Source: Streptomyces chromofuscus (GTDB lineage: Bacteria > Actinomycetota > Actinomycetes > Streptomycetales > Streptomycetaceae). Taken from it: 64,000 nucleotides of DNA. This document shows, piece by piece, positions 8,781 to 18,656 of the stretch. The first letter of the stretch is position 1, and every line of letters begins with the position of its first letter. The notes under the pieces are model-generated. The model worked only from the letters and a program-made list of their open reading frames with translations, was not told the origin of the DNA and made no database searches. Both the position numbers and the translations under genes were made by a program. The DNA is taken from contig NZ_CP063374.1 of the NCBI RefSeq assembly GCF_015160875.1, positions 6,513,501 to 6,577,500 on the forward strand. Reading direction: 5' to 3'.

Positions 8781-9753
8781 GTTCGGCCCCGTACTTGACG
8801 GCCTTCCACCAGCCGGGGTTGTCGCGGTACCAGGCCACCGTGGCGGCCAGGCCCTCCTCGAACCCGACCTGCGGCAGGTAGCCCAGCTCCTCGCGGATCT
8901 TGGACTCGTCGATGGAGTACCGCAGGTCGTGCGCCTTGCGGTCGGCGACGTGACGGATCATCTCCGGTCCCGAGCCGGTCAGTTCCAGCAGGTGCTCGGT
9001 GATGGCGCGGTTGGTCCGCTCGTTGCCGCCGCCGATGTTGTAGATCTCACCGGCCCGTCCGCGGTCCAGCACGAGGTGGATGCCGTGGCAGTGGTCGTCC
9101 ACGTGGAGCCATTCGCGGATGTTGCTCCCGTCGCCGTACAGCGGTACCTGCCGGCCCTCCAGCAGGTTGGTGACGAACAGCGGGATCAGCTTCTCGGGGT
9201 GCTGGTACGGCCCGTAGTTGTTGGAGCAGCGCGTGACGGAGAGGTTCACCCCGTGCGTGCGCCAGTAGGTGCGGGCGACCAGGTCGGAGCAGGCCTTCGA
9301 GGCCGCGTACGGGGTGTTGGGCAGCAGCGGCCAGTCCTCGGTCCAGGAGCCCTCGGCGATCGAGCCGTACACCTCGTCGGTGGAGACGTGCACCACCCGC
9401 TCCACGCCCGTGTGCAGCACGGCGTCGAGCAGCGTCTGGGTGCCCAGCACGTTGGTGCGGAAGAACTCGCCCGCCCCCTCCAGCGAGCGGTCCACGTGGG
9501 ACTCCGCGGCGAAGTGCACCACGGCGTCGTGTCCGGGCAGCAGTTCGCGCAGCAGGCCCGGGTCGCAGACGTCACCGCGGACGAACTCCAGGCGCGGGTG
9601 GGAGTCCGGCAGGTTGGCGCGGTTGCCCGCGTAGGTCAGCTTGTCCAGGGCGGTGACCCGGGCGCCCTCCCACCCCGCGAACCGGTCGGCGAGGAGGTTG
9701 CGGACGAAGTTCGAGCCGATGAACCCGGCGGCGCCGGTGATCATGATCCTCAT
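8767..9753 (-). CDS. rmlB: dTDP-glucose 4,6-dehydratase
   Basis: This 328-residue protein has every landmark of the family: TGAAGFIGSNFVRN near the N-terminus, STDEVYGSI with the catalytic Thr-Asp-Glu, YAASKACSD with Tyr and Lys, and RCSNNYGPYQ. It converts dTDP-glucose to the 4-keto-6-deoxy intermediate common to all the sugar genes here. The ATG at 9753 overlaps the stop of the thymidylyltransferase gene as ATGA. It is a cluster-dedicated copy. Confidence 0.95.
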   Translation of the reverse strand: MRIMITGAAGFIGSNFVRNLLADRFAGWEGARVTALDKLTYAGNRANLPDSHPRLEFVRGDVCDPGLLRELLPGHDAVVHFAAESHVDRSLEGAGEFFRTNVLGTQTLLDAVLHTGVERVVHVSTDEVYGSIAEGSWTEDWPLLPNTPYAASKACSDLVARTYWRTHGVNLSVTRCSNNYGPYQHPEKLIPLFVTNLLEGRQVPLYGDGSNIREWLHVDDHCHGIHLVLDRGRAGEIYNIGGGNERTNRAITEHLLELTGSGPEMIRHVADRKAHDLRYSIDESKIREELGYLPQVGFEEGLAATVAWYRDNPGWWKAVKYGAERADG

Positions 9754-10817
9754 GCCGCGACTTCCACTCGGGTGTGGTCTCCGACGACCAGGCGGTAGGG
9801 GTCCGTGCTCTGCCCCGTGGTGCCGACGGAGGCGGAGCGGCCGATGACGGAACTGCGCAGGCCCTGCACGCCGGTGACCGACGCCCCGTCCAGGGCGATG
9901 GAGTAGCCCAGCCGGCTGCCGGTGATGGCACACGCGCGTCCGACGGAGGTGTGCGGCCCGATGTGGCTGTCCTCCACGACGGTGCCGGCGCCGATGATCA
10001 CCGGTCCCTCGACGCGGGAGCGCACGATCCGGGCTCCCGCCTCCACCACGACCGGCCCCGCCAGTTCGCTGGCGCCGTCGACCTCGCCGGCCACCGAGTG
10101 CCGCAGGCCCGACAGGACGTGCTGGTTGCACTCCAGGACGTCCTCGACGTTGCCGGTGTCCTTCCAGTAGCCCTCGTACCGGCCGGCCCGGACGTCCGCT
10201 CCCGCGGCCACCAGCCACTGGACGGCGTCGGTGATCTCCAGTTCGCCGCGGGCGCTCGGCTCGATGGCCCGCACCGCCTCGTGGATGGCGGCGGTGAAGA
10301 AGTACACGCCGATCAGGGCCAGGTCGCTGCGCGGCTGCTCCGGCTTCTCCACCAGGCGCAGCACCTCGCCGCCGGGGCCGAGTTCGGCCACGCCGAAGGC
10401 CCGCGGGTCCGCGACCTTGTGCACCACGACGTGCGCGGCCGGGCGGTGCGCCGCGAACTCCTCGGCGACCTGGGTGATCCCCTCGGGCAGCATGTTGTCG
10501 CCGAGGTACATCACGAAGTCGTCGTCGCCGAGGAAGTCCCGGGCGATGGCGACGGTGTGGGCGAGGCCGAGCGGGGCCTCCTGCCGGATGTACGTCAGCC
10601 GCGCCCCGAACCGCGACCCGTCCCCGATCGTGCCCTGGATCTCGGGGGCGCGGTCGCCGACGACGACCCCGATCTCACGCACGCCCAGGTCCAGGATGTT
10701 CCTCAGCACGTACTCCAGGACCGGGGTGTTCGCGATGGGGATGAGCTGCTTGGGCATGGAGTAGCTGAACGGCCGTAGGCGGGTGCCCGATCCGCCGGCC
10801 AACACCAGAGCCTTCAT
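9750..10817 (-). CDS. rmlA: Glucose-1-phosphate thymidylyltransferase, long form
   Basis: This 355-residue protein opens with ALVLAGGSGTRLRPFS, the nucleotidyltransferase signature, and contains YLGDNMLPEG. The C-terminal third is a left-handed beta-helix of hexapeptide-like repeats, as in the long antibiotic-cluster forms (StrD, TylA1 type). It makes dTDP-glucose, the first step of the sugar route. It follows the epimerase gene after 16 bases and is coupled to the 4,6-dehydratase gene. Confidence 0.95.
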   Translation of the reverse strand: MKALVLAGGSGTRLRPFSYSMPKQLIPIANTPVLEYVLRNILDLGVREIGVVVGDRAPEIQGTIGDGSRFGARLTYIRQEAPLGLAHTVAIARDFLGDDDFVMYLGDNMLPEGITQVAEEFAAHRPAAHVVVHKVADPRAFGVAELGPGGEVLRLVEKPEQPRSDLALIGVYFFTAAIHEAVRAIEPSARGELEITDAVQWLVAAGADVRAGRYEGYWKDTGNVEDVLECNQHVLSGLRHSVAGEVDGASELAGPVVVEAGARIVRSRVEGPVIIGAGTVVEDSHIGPHTSVGRACAITGSRLGYSIALDGASVTGVQGLRSSVIGRSASVGTTGQSTDPYRLVVGDHTRVEVAA

Positions 10818-10833
10818 GGCAGGTCCTCTCGAT

Positions 10834-11430
10834 TCATGTGGTGATGCCGCTTGGGTCTGGTGCGCCGTCGAACGGGGACAGCACGCCCGCTGCCAGGGCC
10901 TCGGCCAGCGTCTGCGCCTTCGCGTCCTTGTCCGAGAGCAGCGGTGTCCCGGCGCAGTCCCAGGGCAGGTCCAGGTCGGGATCGAACGGGTTGATGTCGA
11001 TCTGTGTGCCGGGGACGTACGTGCTGGAGACGACGTAGCAGATGCAGGCGTCGTCGGTGAGCGCCAGGAACCCGTGACCGACGCCCTCCGGCACGTACAC
11101 CGACCGGCCCGACGCGGCGTCGAGCTCCGTCACCCGGTGCCTGCCGAAGGTGGGCGAACCCACCCGCAGGTCGACGACGATGTCGCGCAGCACGCCACGG
11201 ACGCAGGTGACGAACTTGGCCTGCCCCGGGGGAATGCTGACGCTGTGGATGCCCCGCAGGGTGTGGCGTCTGGACACCGAGTAGTTGATCTGACGGGGCT
11301 GGAAGACGATCCCCGCGTGCCGCTCCAGTTCGTCGGACCGCATCGACTCGTAGAACACGCCCCGCTCGTCGGACACGGGCTCGGGTTCGATCAGGAACGT
11401 GCCGGGGATGGTGGTTTCCTCGATGCGCAC
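10834..11430 (-). CDS. dTDP-4-keto-hexose 3,5-/5-epimerase (RmlC family)
   Basis: This cupin-fold protein of 198 residues contains QINYSVSRRHTLRGIH, the conserved His/Arg region, and VYVPEGVGHGF. Cluster members such as UrdZ1 and EryBVII epimerise at C-5 (sometimes also C-3) and set the L-configuration of the sugar. Since C-3 is deoxygenated here, only C-5 epimerisation would matter, so an L-sugar is likely. The start is GTG at 11430. Its place between the first glycosyltransferase and rmlA gene puts it early in the operon. Confidence 0.88.
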   Translation of the reverse strand: MRIEETTIPGTFLIEPEPVSDERGVFYESMRSDELERHAGIVFQPRQINYSVSRRHTLRGIHSVSIPPGQAKFVTCVRGVLRDIVVDLRVGSPTFGRHRVTELDAASGRSVYVPEGVGHGFLALTDDACICYVVSSTYVPGTQIDINPFDPDLDLPWDCAGTPLLSDKDAKAQTLAEALAAGVLSPFDGAPDPSGITT

Positions 11431-11485
11431 GGCTCGCCTGGCCTTTCGTGGTGCGGTCGACTCGTGCTGGGCGGACGGGGACGGA

Positions 11486-12772
11486 TCAGCCGCGATGCTC
11501 CGCGGTCAGCCGCTCCAGGACCGGGATCACGTCCTTCGGCGCCGGGGCGGCCAGCATGTCCTCGTACAGGCCGCGGGCGCCGAGCTGGAAGGACGGATCC
11601 TCGAGGAGGCGGACGAGGTCCTTGTGCAGGCTGTCGACGTCGATCGCGGCCGGGTCGGCGGCCAGCCCGGCGCCGCGGCTGACGACGTACCGCGCCGTGA
11701 CCATCTCGTCCCACATCGGCAGCGGCACCACGAACTGCGGCACCTTGAAGGCGACGGCGGTGGCGAAGGTCCCGCCGCCGCCGTGGTGGATGATCGCCGA
11801 GCTGGTGGGCAGCACCTGGGTGAGCGGGACGTAGTCCATGGCCCGGACGTTGTCCGGCAGCGTGCCCACGGCGCTGAGCTGCTCGCTGTTCAGCGTCGCG
11901 ACCAGTTCCAGGTCGAGACCGGACACGGAGTCGAAGAACTCGCGCATCGGGAAGCCGCTGTGCCGGCCGGCGAGCAGCCGGCGGCTCACTCCCAGCGTGA
12001 GCACGGCCCGGGGCCGTTCCGGCCGGGCGTGGAGCCACTGGGGGAGTGTCGCGGCCCCGTTGTAGGGGATGCGGCGGACCGGGACGTACGTCAGGTCCAG
12101 CGGATGGCGCATCCGGGACTGGGTCAGGTCCAGGGTCCACTGGCCGACCAGGGTCTCCTCGGTGAAGTCGAGCCCGTAGCGCTCCAGCACCGGGCCCAGC
12201 CACGGCATCCACGGGTCCTCGGCCGGGCCGGAGGCGGGATCGGCCCGTTCCTGCCGCGTCCGCGCGCGGATCAGGCCGATGTTGTCCATGCCGAACAGCA
12301 GCCGCGCGTGGGCGGCGCCACAGACGCGGGCGGCCACCGCTCCGGTCGGCGCCAGCGGGTCCCACAGCACCAGGTCCGGGCGCCAGGCCTCGGCGAACTC
12401 CACCAGCGCGTCGAGGATGGGCCGACGCCCGCCTTCGGCCGGGGGCGGCGGGTAGTAGGCCTGGAACATGCCCGCGAGCACGGCCCTGGCCGTACGCCAG
12501 GCGTTCTCGTCGTCCGGGTCGAGCGCCAGGGTGGGCCGGTCGGGGCCGGCGGCGGAGATCAGAGGTCCCAGCGAGGCGGTGAGCTCCTCCTTGCCGCCGA
12601 GCGAGACCGCGGTGAGGCCGGCCGAGGTGATGTTCGCGATCACCTTCGGGTCGACCACACCCTCCGGACTCGCCACGACGACCTCGTGTCCGGCGCTCTG
12701 CAGCGCCCAGGCCAGGGGGATGGCCGGATACAGATGTGCCGATGTCGGAAAGATGGTGAAGAGAACGCGCAT
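11486..12772 (-). CDS. Glycosyltransferase, EryCIII/DesVII-like GT1 family
   Basis: This 428-residue GT-B enzyme opens FTIFPTSAHLYPAIPLAWAL and contains IIHHGGGGTFATAVAFKVPQ with WDEM downstream, matching the donor site of antibiotic glycosyltransferases. It is the first gene of the sugar operon, 54 bases from the end of the proposed -10 element at 12827. Many of its closest families need a P450-like activator protein. No such partner is visible, and the P450 at 38087 keeps its heme cysteine and looks catalytic. The ATG at 12772 was chosen because the frame upstream of it runs through the promoter element. Confidence 0.88.
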   Translation of the reverse strand: MRVLFTIFPTSAHLYPAIPLAWALQSAGHEVVVASPEGVVDPKVIANITSAGLTAVSLGGKEELTASLGPLISAAGPDRPTLALDPDDENAWRTARAVLAGMFQAYYPPPPAEGGRRPILDALVEFAEAWRPDLVLWDPLAPTGAVAARVCGAAHARLLFGMDNIGLIRARTRQERADPASGPAEDPWMPWLGPVLERYGLDFTEETLVGQWTLDLTQSRMRHPLDLTYVPVRRIPYNGAATLPQWLHARPERPRAVLTLGVSRRLLAGRHSGFPMREFFDSVSGLDLELVATLNSEQLSAVGTLPDNVRAMDYVPLTQVLPTSSAIIHHGGGGTFATAVAFKVPQFVVPLPMWDEMVTARYVVSRGAGLAADPAAIDVDSLHKDLVRLLEDPSFQLGARGLYEDMLAAPAPKDVIPVLERLTAEHRG

Positions 12773-13141
12773 CGTTGACCTCTCCGATTCTGCCGGCCCC
12801 GCGCCGACGGGTGCTGTCCGCTCGGCATCCTGTGAGGGGGCTCTAAAGAGCCGCTTGTGCACCGCTTCCCCGAACCGGTGCAGGGAGGCCGCAGCCCGGG
12901 TAGGGCACTGCCGGGCGCGCTGTCCGGCGAGCCCGCGCGGTACAGCCAGTCGGCCCGGTACGCCTGTTGAAAAGGACGTACCCGCGGAGAAAGGGGAGAA
13001 AAAGGTGAGCGGGTTTCAACTCTTAGTCGCAGAACGTTCGTTCCGTAGATTTCGCTTCGGTGACCCTGTCTGCCGCTCAGCCTTTACGACGTTGAATTAT
13101 CATCCCGGCAAGATGGGCAGAGAGCTGTGAAAGGCCGTCGA
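12773..13141. other. Divergent regulatory region
   Basis: These 369 bases separate the leftward sugar operon from the rightward sensor-kinase gene. They hold the direct-repeat operator at 12827-12859, a GAACGTTC palindrome at 13032-13039, and an AT-richer segment around 13082-13103 that could include the kinase promoter. Frames crossing it have no coding character. Confidence 0.6.
12827..12859 (-). promoter_or_regulatory. Candidate SARP operator and -10, sugar operon
   Basis: Read on the minus strand: CACAAGC, 4 bases, CTTTAGA, 9 bases, CAGGAT. Heptamer direct repeats 11 bp apart, followed by an NANNNT hexamer, are the known layout of SARP-dependent promoters. A third, weaker repeat (GGGAAGC) lies 11 bp further upstream. 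It is site 1 of six such elements in the window. Confidence 0.6.
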
Positions 13142-14392
13142 ATGATGGACAGCAGCGACCGTTCCGAAACCGCGGACGAGTCGAGGGGCCACAGACCCGA
13201 GGCGGTAGCCCCGCCGAGAGCAGTCAACCGGTTTTCCGCCCCGAGAATCGCACGTACCTCGCTCGTCGCCGTACTGCTGGGACACGCGCTTCTCACCGTC
13301 GCCAGTATCCTGACCTCGGAGCTGTCCGCCGCGGCCGAGGCGCTCGGTCTGATCCTTTTGCCTCCGCTCCTGGTTCTTCAGTTCTTCCATTGCCTCCCGT
13401 GCTCAGGCGGTCGATCCCTTCCTCTCATATGCCTGACATTGACCGTCCAGGGGCTTTTGACGTTTCTGCCGCTGATGCTCTTCCAGGCCTTCTGGCAGAC
13501 CATGGCCGGCTATCTCGCCGGGTCGCTCCTGCTGCTGCTGCCACCGCGTGCCGCCTGGCCCCTGTACACCGCCCTGGTGCTGGGCATGCTGACCACCCCG
13601 CTCCTGTACGGCCGCAGTCTCGCCGAGAGCGCCGAACTCGGCCTGACCACCCTGCTGACCGGGCTCGTGATGTACACGCTGACCAGGTTGTCGCAGTTGA
13701 TCAGTCTGCTGCACACGACCCGCGGCGAACTCGCGCGCCAGGCGGTCACCGGGGAACGGCTCCGCTTCGCCCGGGACCTGCACGACCTGCTCGGTTTCAG
13801 CCTCTCCGCCATCACGCTGAAGAGCGAACTCGTCCACCAGCTCATCCCGACCCAGCCCGGCCGGGCCCTGAAGGAGGTGGACGAGATCCTCACCATCGCG
13901 GGGCAGTCCCTGACGGATGTGCGCAAAGCCGCGAGCGGATACCGTTCCTTCTCCCTCCGACAGGAGATCAAGACAGCCCAGTCGATGCTGCATGCCGCGG
14001 GCGTGCAGGTGCACACCGAATTGTCGCTCGGTTCACTCGCGCCCCACATCGACACGGCGTTCGCCGTCACGCTGCGCGAAGCCATGACCAACCTGCTGCG
14101 GCACAGCAACGCCACCCGCTGCCGCATCGAGGCCGCCCAGCACGACGGCTGGGTCCGGCTCGTGGTCGAGAACGACGGTGTCGACCCCGCCTACCACAAC
14201 GCGGCGCCGCACAGCGGCAACGGACTCGGCAACCTGCGCACCCGCCTGTCCGCGCTGGGCGGACGCCTGGAATCCGGGCGCACGGAGGACGGCCGGTTCC
14301 GGCTCGCCGCGGAAGCGCCCGTCAAGGCGGCGGGGAAGGCGCCGACGGACCTGTACGAGACATGGTTCCCGCCCAACGGAACCGCTGCCTGA
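13142..14392 (+). CDS. Sensor histidine kinase, DesK/NarL-partner type
   Basis: This protein of about 416 residues has several hydrophobic segments between about residues 40 and 200, so an integral membrane sensor. The dimerisation motif ARDLHDLLGFSLSAI contains the phosphoacceptor His of the HisKA_3 family. The ATPase domain shows VENDGV and GNGLGNLRTRLS. I prefer the ATG at 13142, which has GAAAGG upstream; a GTG at 13127 is also possible. It is followed after 75 bases by its response regulator. Its place within the cluster suggests pathway-level control, but the signal is unknown. Confidence 0.85.
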   Translation: MMDSSDRSETADESRGHRPEAVAPPRAVNRFSAPRIARTSLVAVLLGHALLTVASILTSELSAAAEALGLILLPPLLVLQFFHCLPCSGGRSLPLICLTLTVQGLLTFLPLMLFQAFWQTMAGYLAGSLLLLLPPRAAWPLYTALVLGMLTTPLLYGRSLAESAELGLTTLLTGLVMYTLTRLSQLISLLHTTRGELARQAVTGERLRFARDLHDLLGFSLSAITLKSELVHQLIPTQPGRALKEVDEILTIAGQSLTDVRKAASGYRSFSLRQEIKTAQSMLHAAGVQVHTELSLGSLAPHIDTAFAVTLREAMTNLLRHSNATRCRIEAAQHDGWVRLVVENDGVDPAYHNAAPHSGNGLGNLRTRLSALGGRLESGRTEDGRFRLAAEAPVKAAGKAPTDLYETWFPPNGTAA

Positions 14393-14467
14393 CCGCACAT
14401 CGAGCACACGTACGGACCCGATACCTCGCCACACTGCGATCCCTCGCGGACCGCAGACGGGAGTGCT

Positions 14468-15076
14468 GTGATACGGATACTGATCGCCGAGGACGTCAAC
14501 ATGGTCCGTGGCGCGCTGGCCGCCCTCTTGAACATCCAGGACGATCTCGAAGTGGTCTGCGAGGTGGCCCGTGGCGACGAAGTCGTCGACATGGCGCTCA
14601 AGCACCGGCCCGACGTCGCCATCGTCGACATCGACCTGCCCGGGATCGACGGGCTGGCGGCAGCCGCCCAGCTGGGCCGGCGACTTCCTCAGTGCCGGGT
14701 CCTCATCCTCACCAGCCTGGGCCGCCCCGGGACCCTGCGCCGGGCTCTGGAGGCCCGGGTCTCCGGCTATCTGCTCAAGGACGCCCCGTCCAGTGAACTC
14801 GCCGCCGCCGTACGGCGGGTGGCGGCGGGACACCGAGCCGTGGACCCGGAGCTGGCGCTGGCCGCCTGGGGCGAGTCCGAGAGCCCGCTCACCGACCGGG
14901 AGACCCAGGTGCTGCGGCTGGCGGCGGAGGGCGCCGAGGCCGCCGAGATCGCCTCCGTGCTGCGGCTGTCGGCGGGGACGGTGCGCAACTACCTCACCGC
15001 CGTCGTCACCAAGCTCAACGCGCGTAACCGCATCGACGCCATCCGCATCGCCAGGGACGCGGACTGGCTGCCGTGA
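14468..15076 (+). CDS. NarL/LuxR-family response regulator
   Basis: This 202-residue protein has a receiver domain with Asp8-9 region (IAEDV), phosphoacceptor Asp54 in VDIDLPG and Lys in LLKDAP. A C-terminal LuxR-type helix-turn-helix follows (LTDRETQVLRLAAEG to NYLTAVVTKL). It is the partner of the kinase gene just upstream. Such pairs are common as pathway regulators in Streptomyces clusters. The start is GTG at 14468. Confidence 0.9.
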   Translation: MIRILIAEDVNMVRGALAALLNIQDDLEVVCEVARGDEVVDMALKHRPDVAIVDIDLPGIDGLAAAAQLGRRLPQCRVLILTSLGRPGTLRRALEARVSGYLLKDAPSSELAAAVRRVAAGHRAVDPELALAAWGESESPLTDRETQVLRLAAEGAEAAEIASVLRLSAGTVRNYLTAVVTKLNARNRIDAIRIARDADWLP

Positions 15077-15191
15077 CCGTTTTCGCCGGTGGCCGGCCGG
15101 GCCGCGACCCGCCCGGCTTTGGCCGGTCACAAGGTGCGCTCACTACCGTGCGGCGGCAGGTAGCCAGCTGCCTCGACGGGAAGGAGCGGCG

Positions 15192-17106
15192 GTGGCCGTT
15201 GACACGCAGTGTGCGAGTGACCCGGGCGCCTCGGGAGACACGGACGCGACGAACCCTCCGGTTCACGAAGTGCGTCGTGCCGACCGGGTGGTCATCAGGT
15301 TCGCGGGGGACTCGGGTGACGGTATGCAGCTCACCGGTGACCGCTTCACCTCGGAGACGGCGTCGTTCGGCAACGACTTGTCGACGCTGCCGAACTTCCC
15401 CGCCGAGATCCGGGCGCCTGCCGGGACGTTGCCGGGTGTCTCGTCGTTCCAGCTGCACTTCGCCGACCACGACATCCTCACGCCCGGTGACGCGCCGAAC
15501 GTGCTGGTGGCGATGAACCCGGCGGCGTTGAAGGCGAACGTGGGGGATCTGCCGCGGGGTGCGGAGGTGATCGTCAACACGGACGAGTTCACCAAACGGG
15601 CGATGCAGAAGGTCGGCTATGACACCAACCCGCTGGAGGACGGCTCGCTCGACGGCTACCACCTGCATCCGGTGCCGCTGACGACGCTGACGGTGGAGGC
15701 GTTGAAGGACTTCGACCTGTCCCGCAAGGAGGCCGAGCGCAGTAAGAACATGTTCGCGCTGGGTCTGCTGTCGTGGATGTATCACCGGCCGACGGAGGGC
15801 ACGGAGAAGTTTTTGCAGTCGAAGTTCGCGAGGAAGCCGGACATCGCGGCGGCGAACATCGCGGCGTTCCGGGCGGGCTGGAACTTCGGTGAGACGACGG
15901 AGGACTTCGCCGTCTCCTACGAGGTCGCGCCGGCGGCGAAGGCGTTCCCGGTGGGCACCTACCGCAACATCTCGGGGAATCTGGCGCTGGCCTACGGGCT
16001 GATCGCGGCGAGCCGGCAGGCGGATCTGCCGCTGTTTCTGGGCTCGTATCCGATCACGCCGGCGTCGGACGTTCTGCACGAGCTGAGCCGGCACAAGAAT
16101 TTCGGGGTGCGGACCTTCCAGGCGGAGGACGAGATCGCGGGGATCGGTGCGGCGCTGGGTGCGGCGTTCGGTGGTTCGCTGGCCGTGACGACGACGTCCG
16201 GTCCGGGGGTGGCGCTCAAGAGCGAGACGATCGGGCTGGCGGTGTCGCTGGAGCTGCCGCTGCTGGTGGTGGACATCCAGCGCGGCGGCCCGTCGACGGG
16301 GTTGCCGACCAAGACGGAGCAGGCGGATCTGCTGCAGGCGATGTTCGGCCGCAATGGTGAGGCGCCGGTGCCGGTGGTGGCGCCGCGTACGCCGGCGGAC
16401 TGTTTCGGGGCGGCGCTGGAGGCGGCGCGGATCGCGCTGGCCTACCGCACCCCGGTGTTCTTGCTGTCGGACGGTTACCTCGCCAACGGCTCCGAGCCGT
16501 GGCGGATCCCGGAGCTTGGGGAGCTGCCGGACTTGAGTGTGCAGTTCGCGCAGGGCCCGAACCACACGCTGGGTGACGGCAGCAGGGTGTTCTGGCCGTA
16601 CAAGCGTGACCCGCACACCCTGGCCCGGCCGTGGGCGGTGCCGGGCACGCCGGGTCTGGAGCACCGCATCGGCGGCATCGAGAAGCAGGACGGCACGGGC
16701 AACATCTCCTACGACCCCGCCAACCACGACTTCATGGTCCGCACCCGCCAGGCCAAGGTCGACGGCATCGACGTCCCCGACATCGAGGCCGACGACCCGG
16801 ACGGCGCGAGGCTGCTCGTCCTGGGCTGGGGATCCACCTACGGGCCGATCACCGCGGCGGTACGGCGGCTGCGTGCGGCCGGGTATTCCGTCGCGCAGGC
16901 GCACCTGCGCCACCTCAACCCCTTCCCGCGGAATCTCGGCGCGCTCCTGCGGCGGTACGACAAGGTGGTGATCCCCGAGATGAACCTCGGTCAGCTCGCC
17001 ACGCTGATCCGGGCGAAGTACCTGGTGGACGCCCACTCCTACAACCAGGTCAACGGCATGCCGTTCAAGGCCGAGCAGCTGGCCACGGCGCTGAAGGAGG
17101 CCATCG

Positions 17107-17114
<8 letters not shown>
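15192..17114 (+). CDS. korA: 2-oxoacid:ferredoxin oxidoreductase, alpha (fused gamma-alpha) subunit
   Basis: This 640-residue protein starts with a gamma-type domain (IRFAGDSGDGMQLTGDRF) and continues with the alpha domain (GSYPITPASDVLHEL, TTTSGPGVALKSE, GLPTKTEQADLL). It matches the two-subunit KorA of actinomycete 2-oxoglutarate:ferredoxin oxidoreductase, which makes succinyl-CoA, CO2 and reduced ferredoxin. I chose the GTG at 15192 because AAGGAG lies just upstream; the open frame extends further left into the regulator gene. korB overlaps its end by 8 bases. No respiratory or nuo genes are nearby. Confidence 0.9.
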
Positions 17115-18185
<1,071 letters not shown>

Positions 18186-18189
<4 letters not shown>

Positions 18190-18506
18190 CCTACGTCATC
18201 GCCCAGCCCTGCGTGGACGTCAAGGACAGGGCCTGCGTCGACGAGTGCCCCGTCGACTGCATCTACGAGGGCCCGCGCAAGCTGTACATCAACCCCGACG
18301 AGTGCGTGGACTGCGGCGCCTGCGAGTCCGTCTGCCCGGTCGAGGCCATCTTCTACGAGGACGACCTGCCCGACGAGTGGTCCGGCTACCGCACCGCCGA
18401 CCGTGAGGTCTTCGCCGCGACCGGAGCGCCCGGCGGGGCGAGCGCGGCGGGGCCGCTGCCGCTGGACCACCCGACGGTGGTGGACGAACCGGTTCGAGTC
18501 GGCTGA
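18186..18506 (+). CDS. 7Fe/8Fe-type ferredoxin
   Basis: This 106-residue protein carries clusters of cysteines in ACVDECPVDC and ECVDCGACESVCPVEA, as in Streptomyces FdxA-like [3Fe-4S][4Fe-4S] ferredoxins. It is the expected electron acceptor of the KorAB enzyme, and the ATGA overlap with korB means the three are made together. It could then pass electrons to the P450 at 38087 or to the iron-sulfur 3-dehydrase at 6475, both of which need reductants with no dedicated partner gene elsewhere in the window. That last step is inference. Confidence 0.9.
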
Positions 18507-18656
18507 ACCCCGGGGGAACGGGGCCGTCGGTGGCCGGTTCTTCAGTGCGGCTTCCCTGGTCCTTCAGCGGAGTCCGGCAACGTGCATCCCGTCAAGCGCA
18601 CGTGCCCAGCCAGCGTATCCGCAGAGCCGCCGGACACATTGCCGCAGAGGAACAAC

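Noticed and set aside
12841..12862. Longer N-terminus of the glycosyltransferase beginning at 12862
   Set aside because: These codons coincide with the direct-repeat operator and are not part of the glycosyltransferase family fold.
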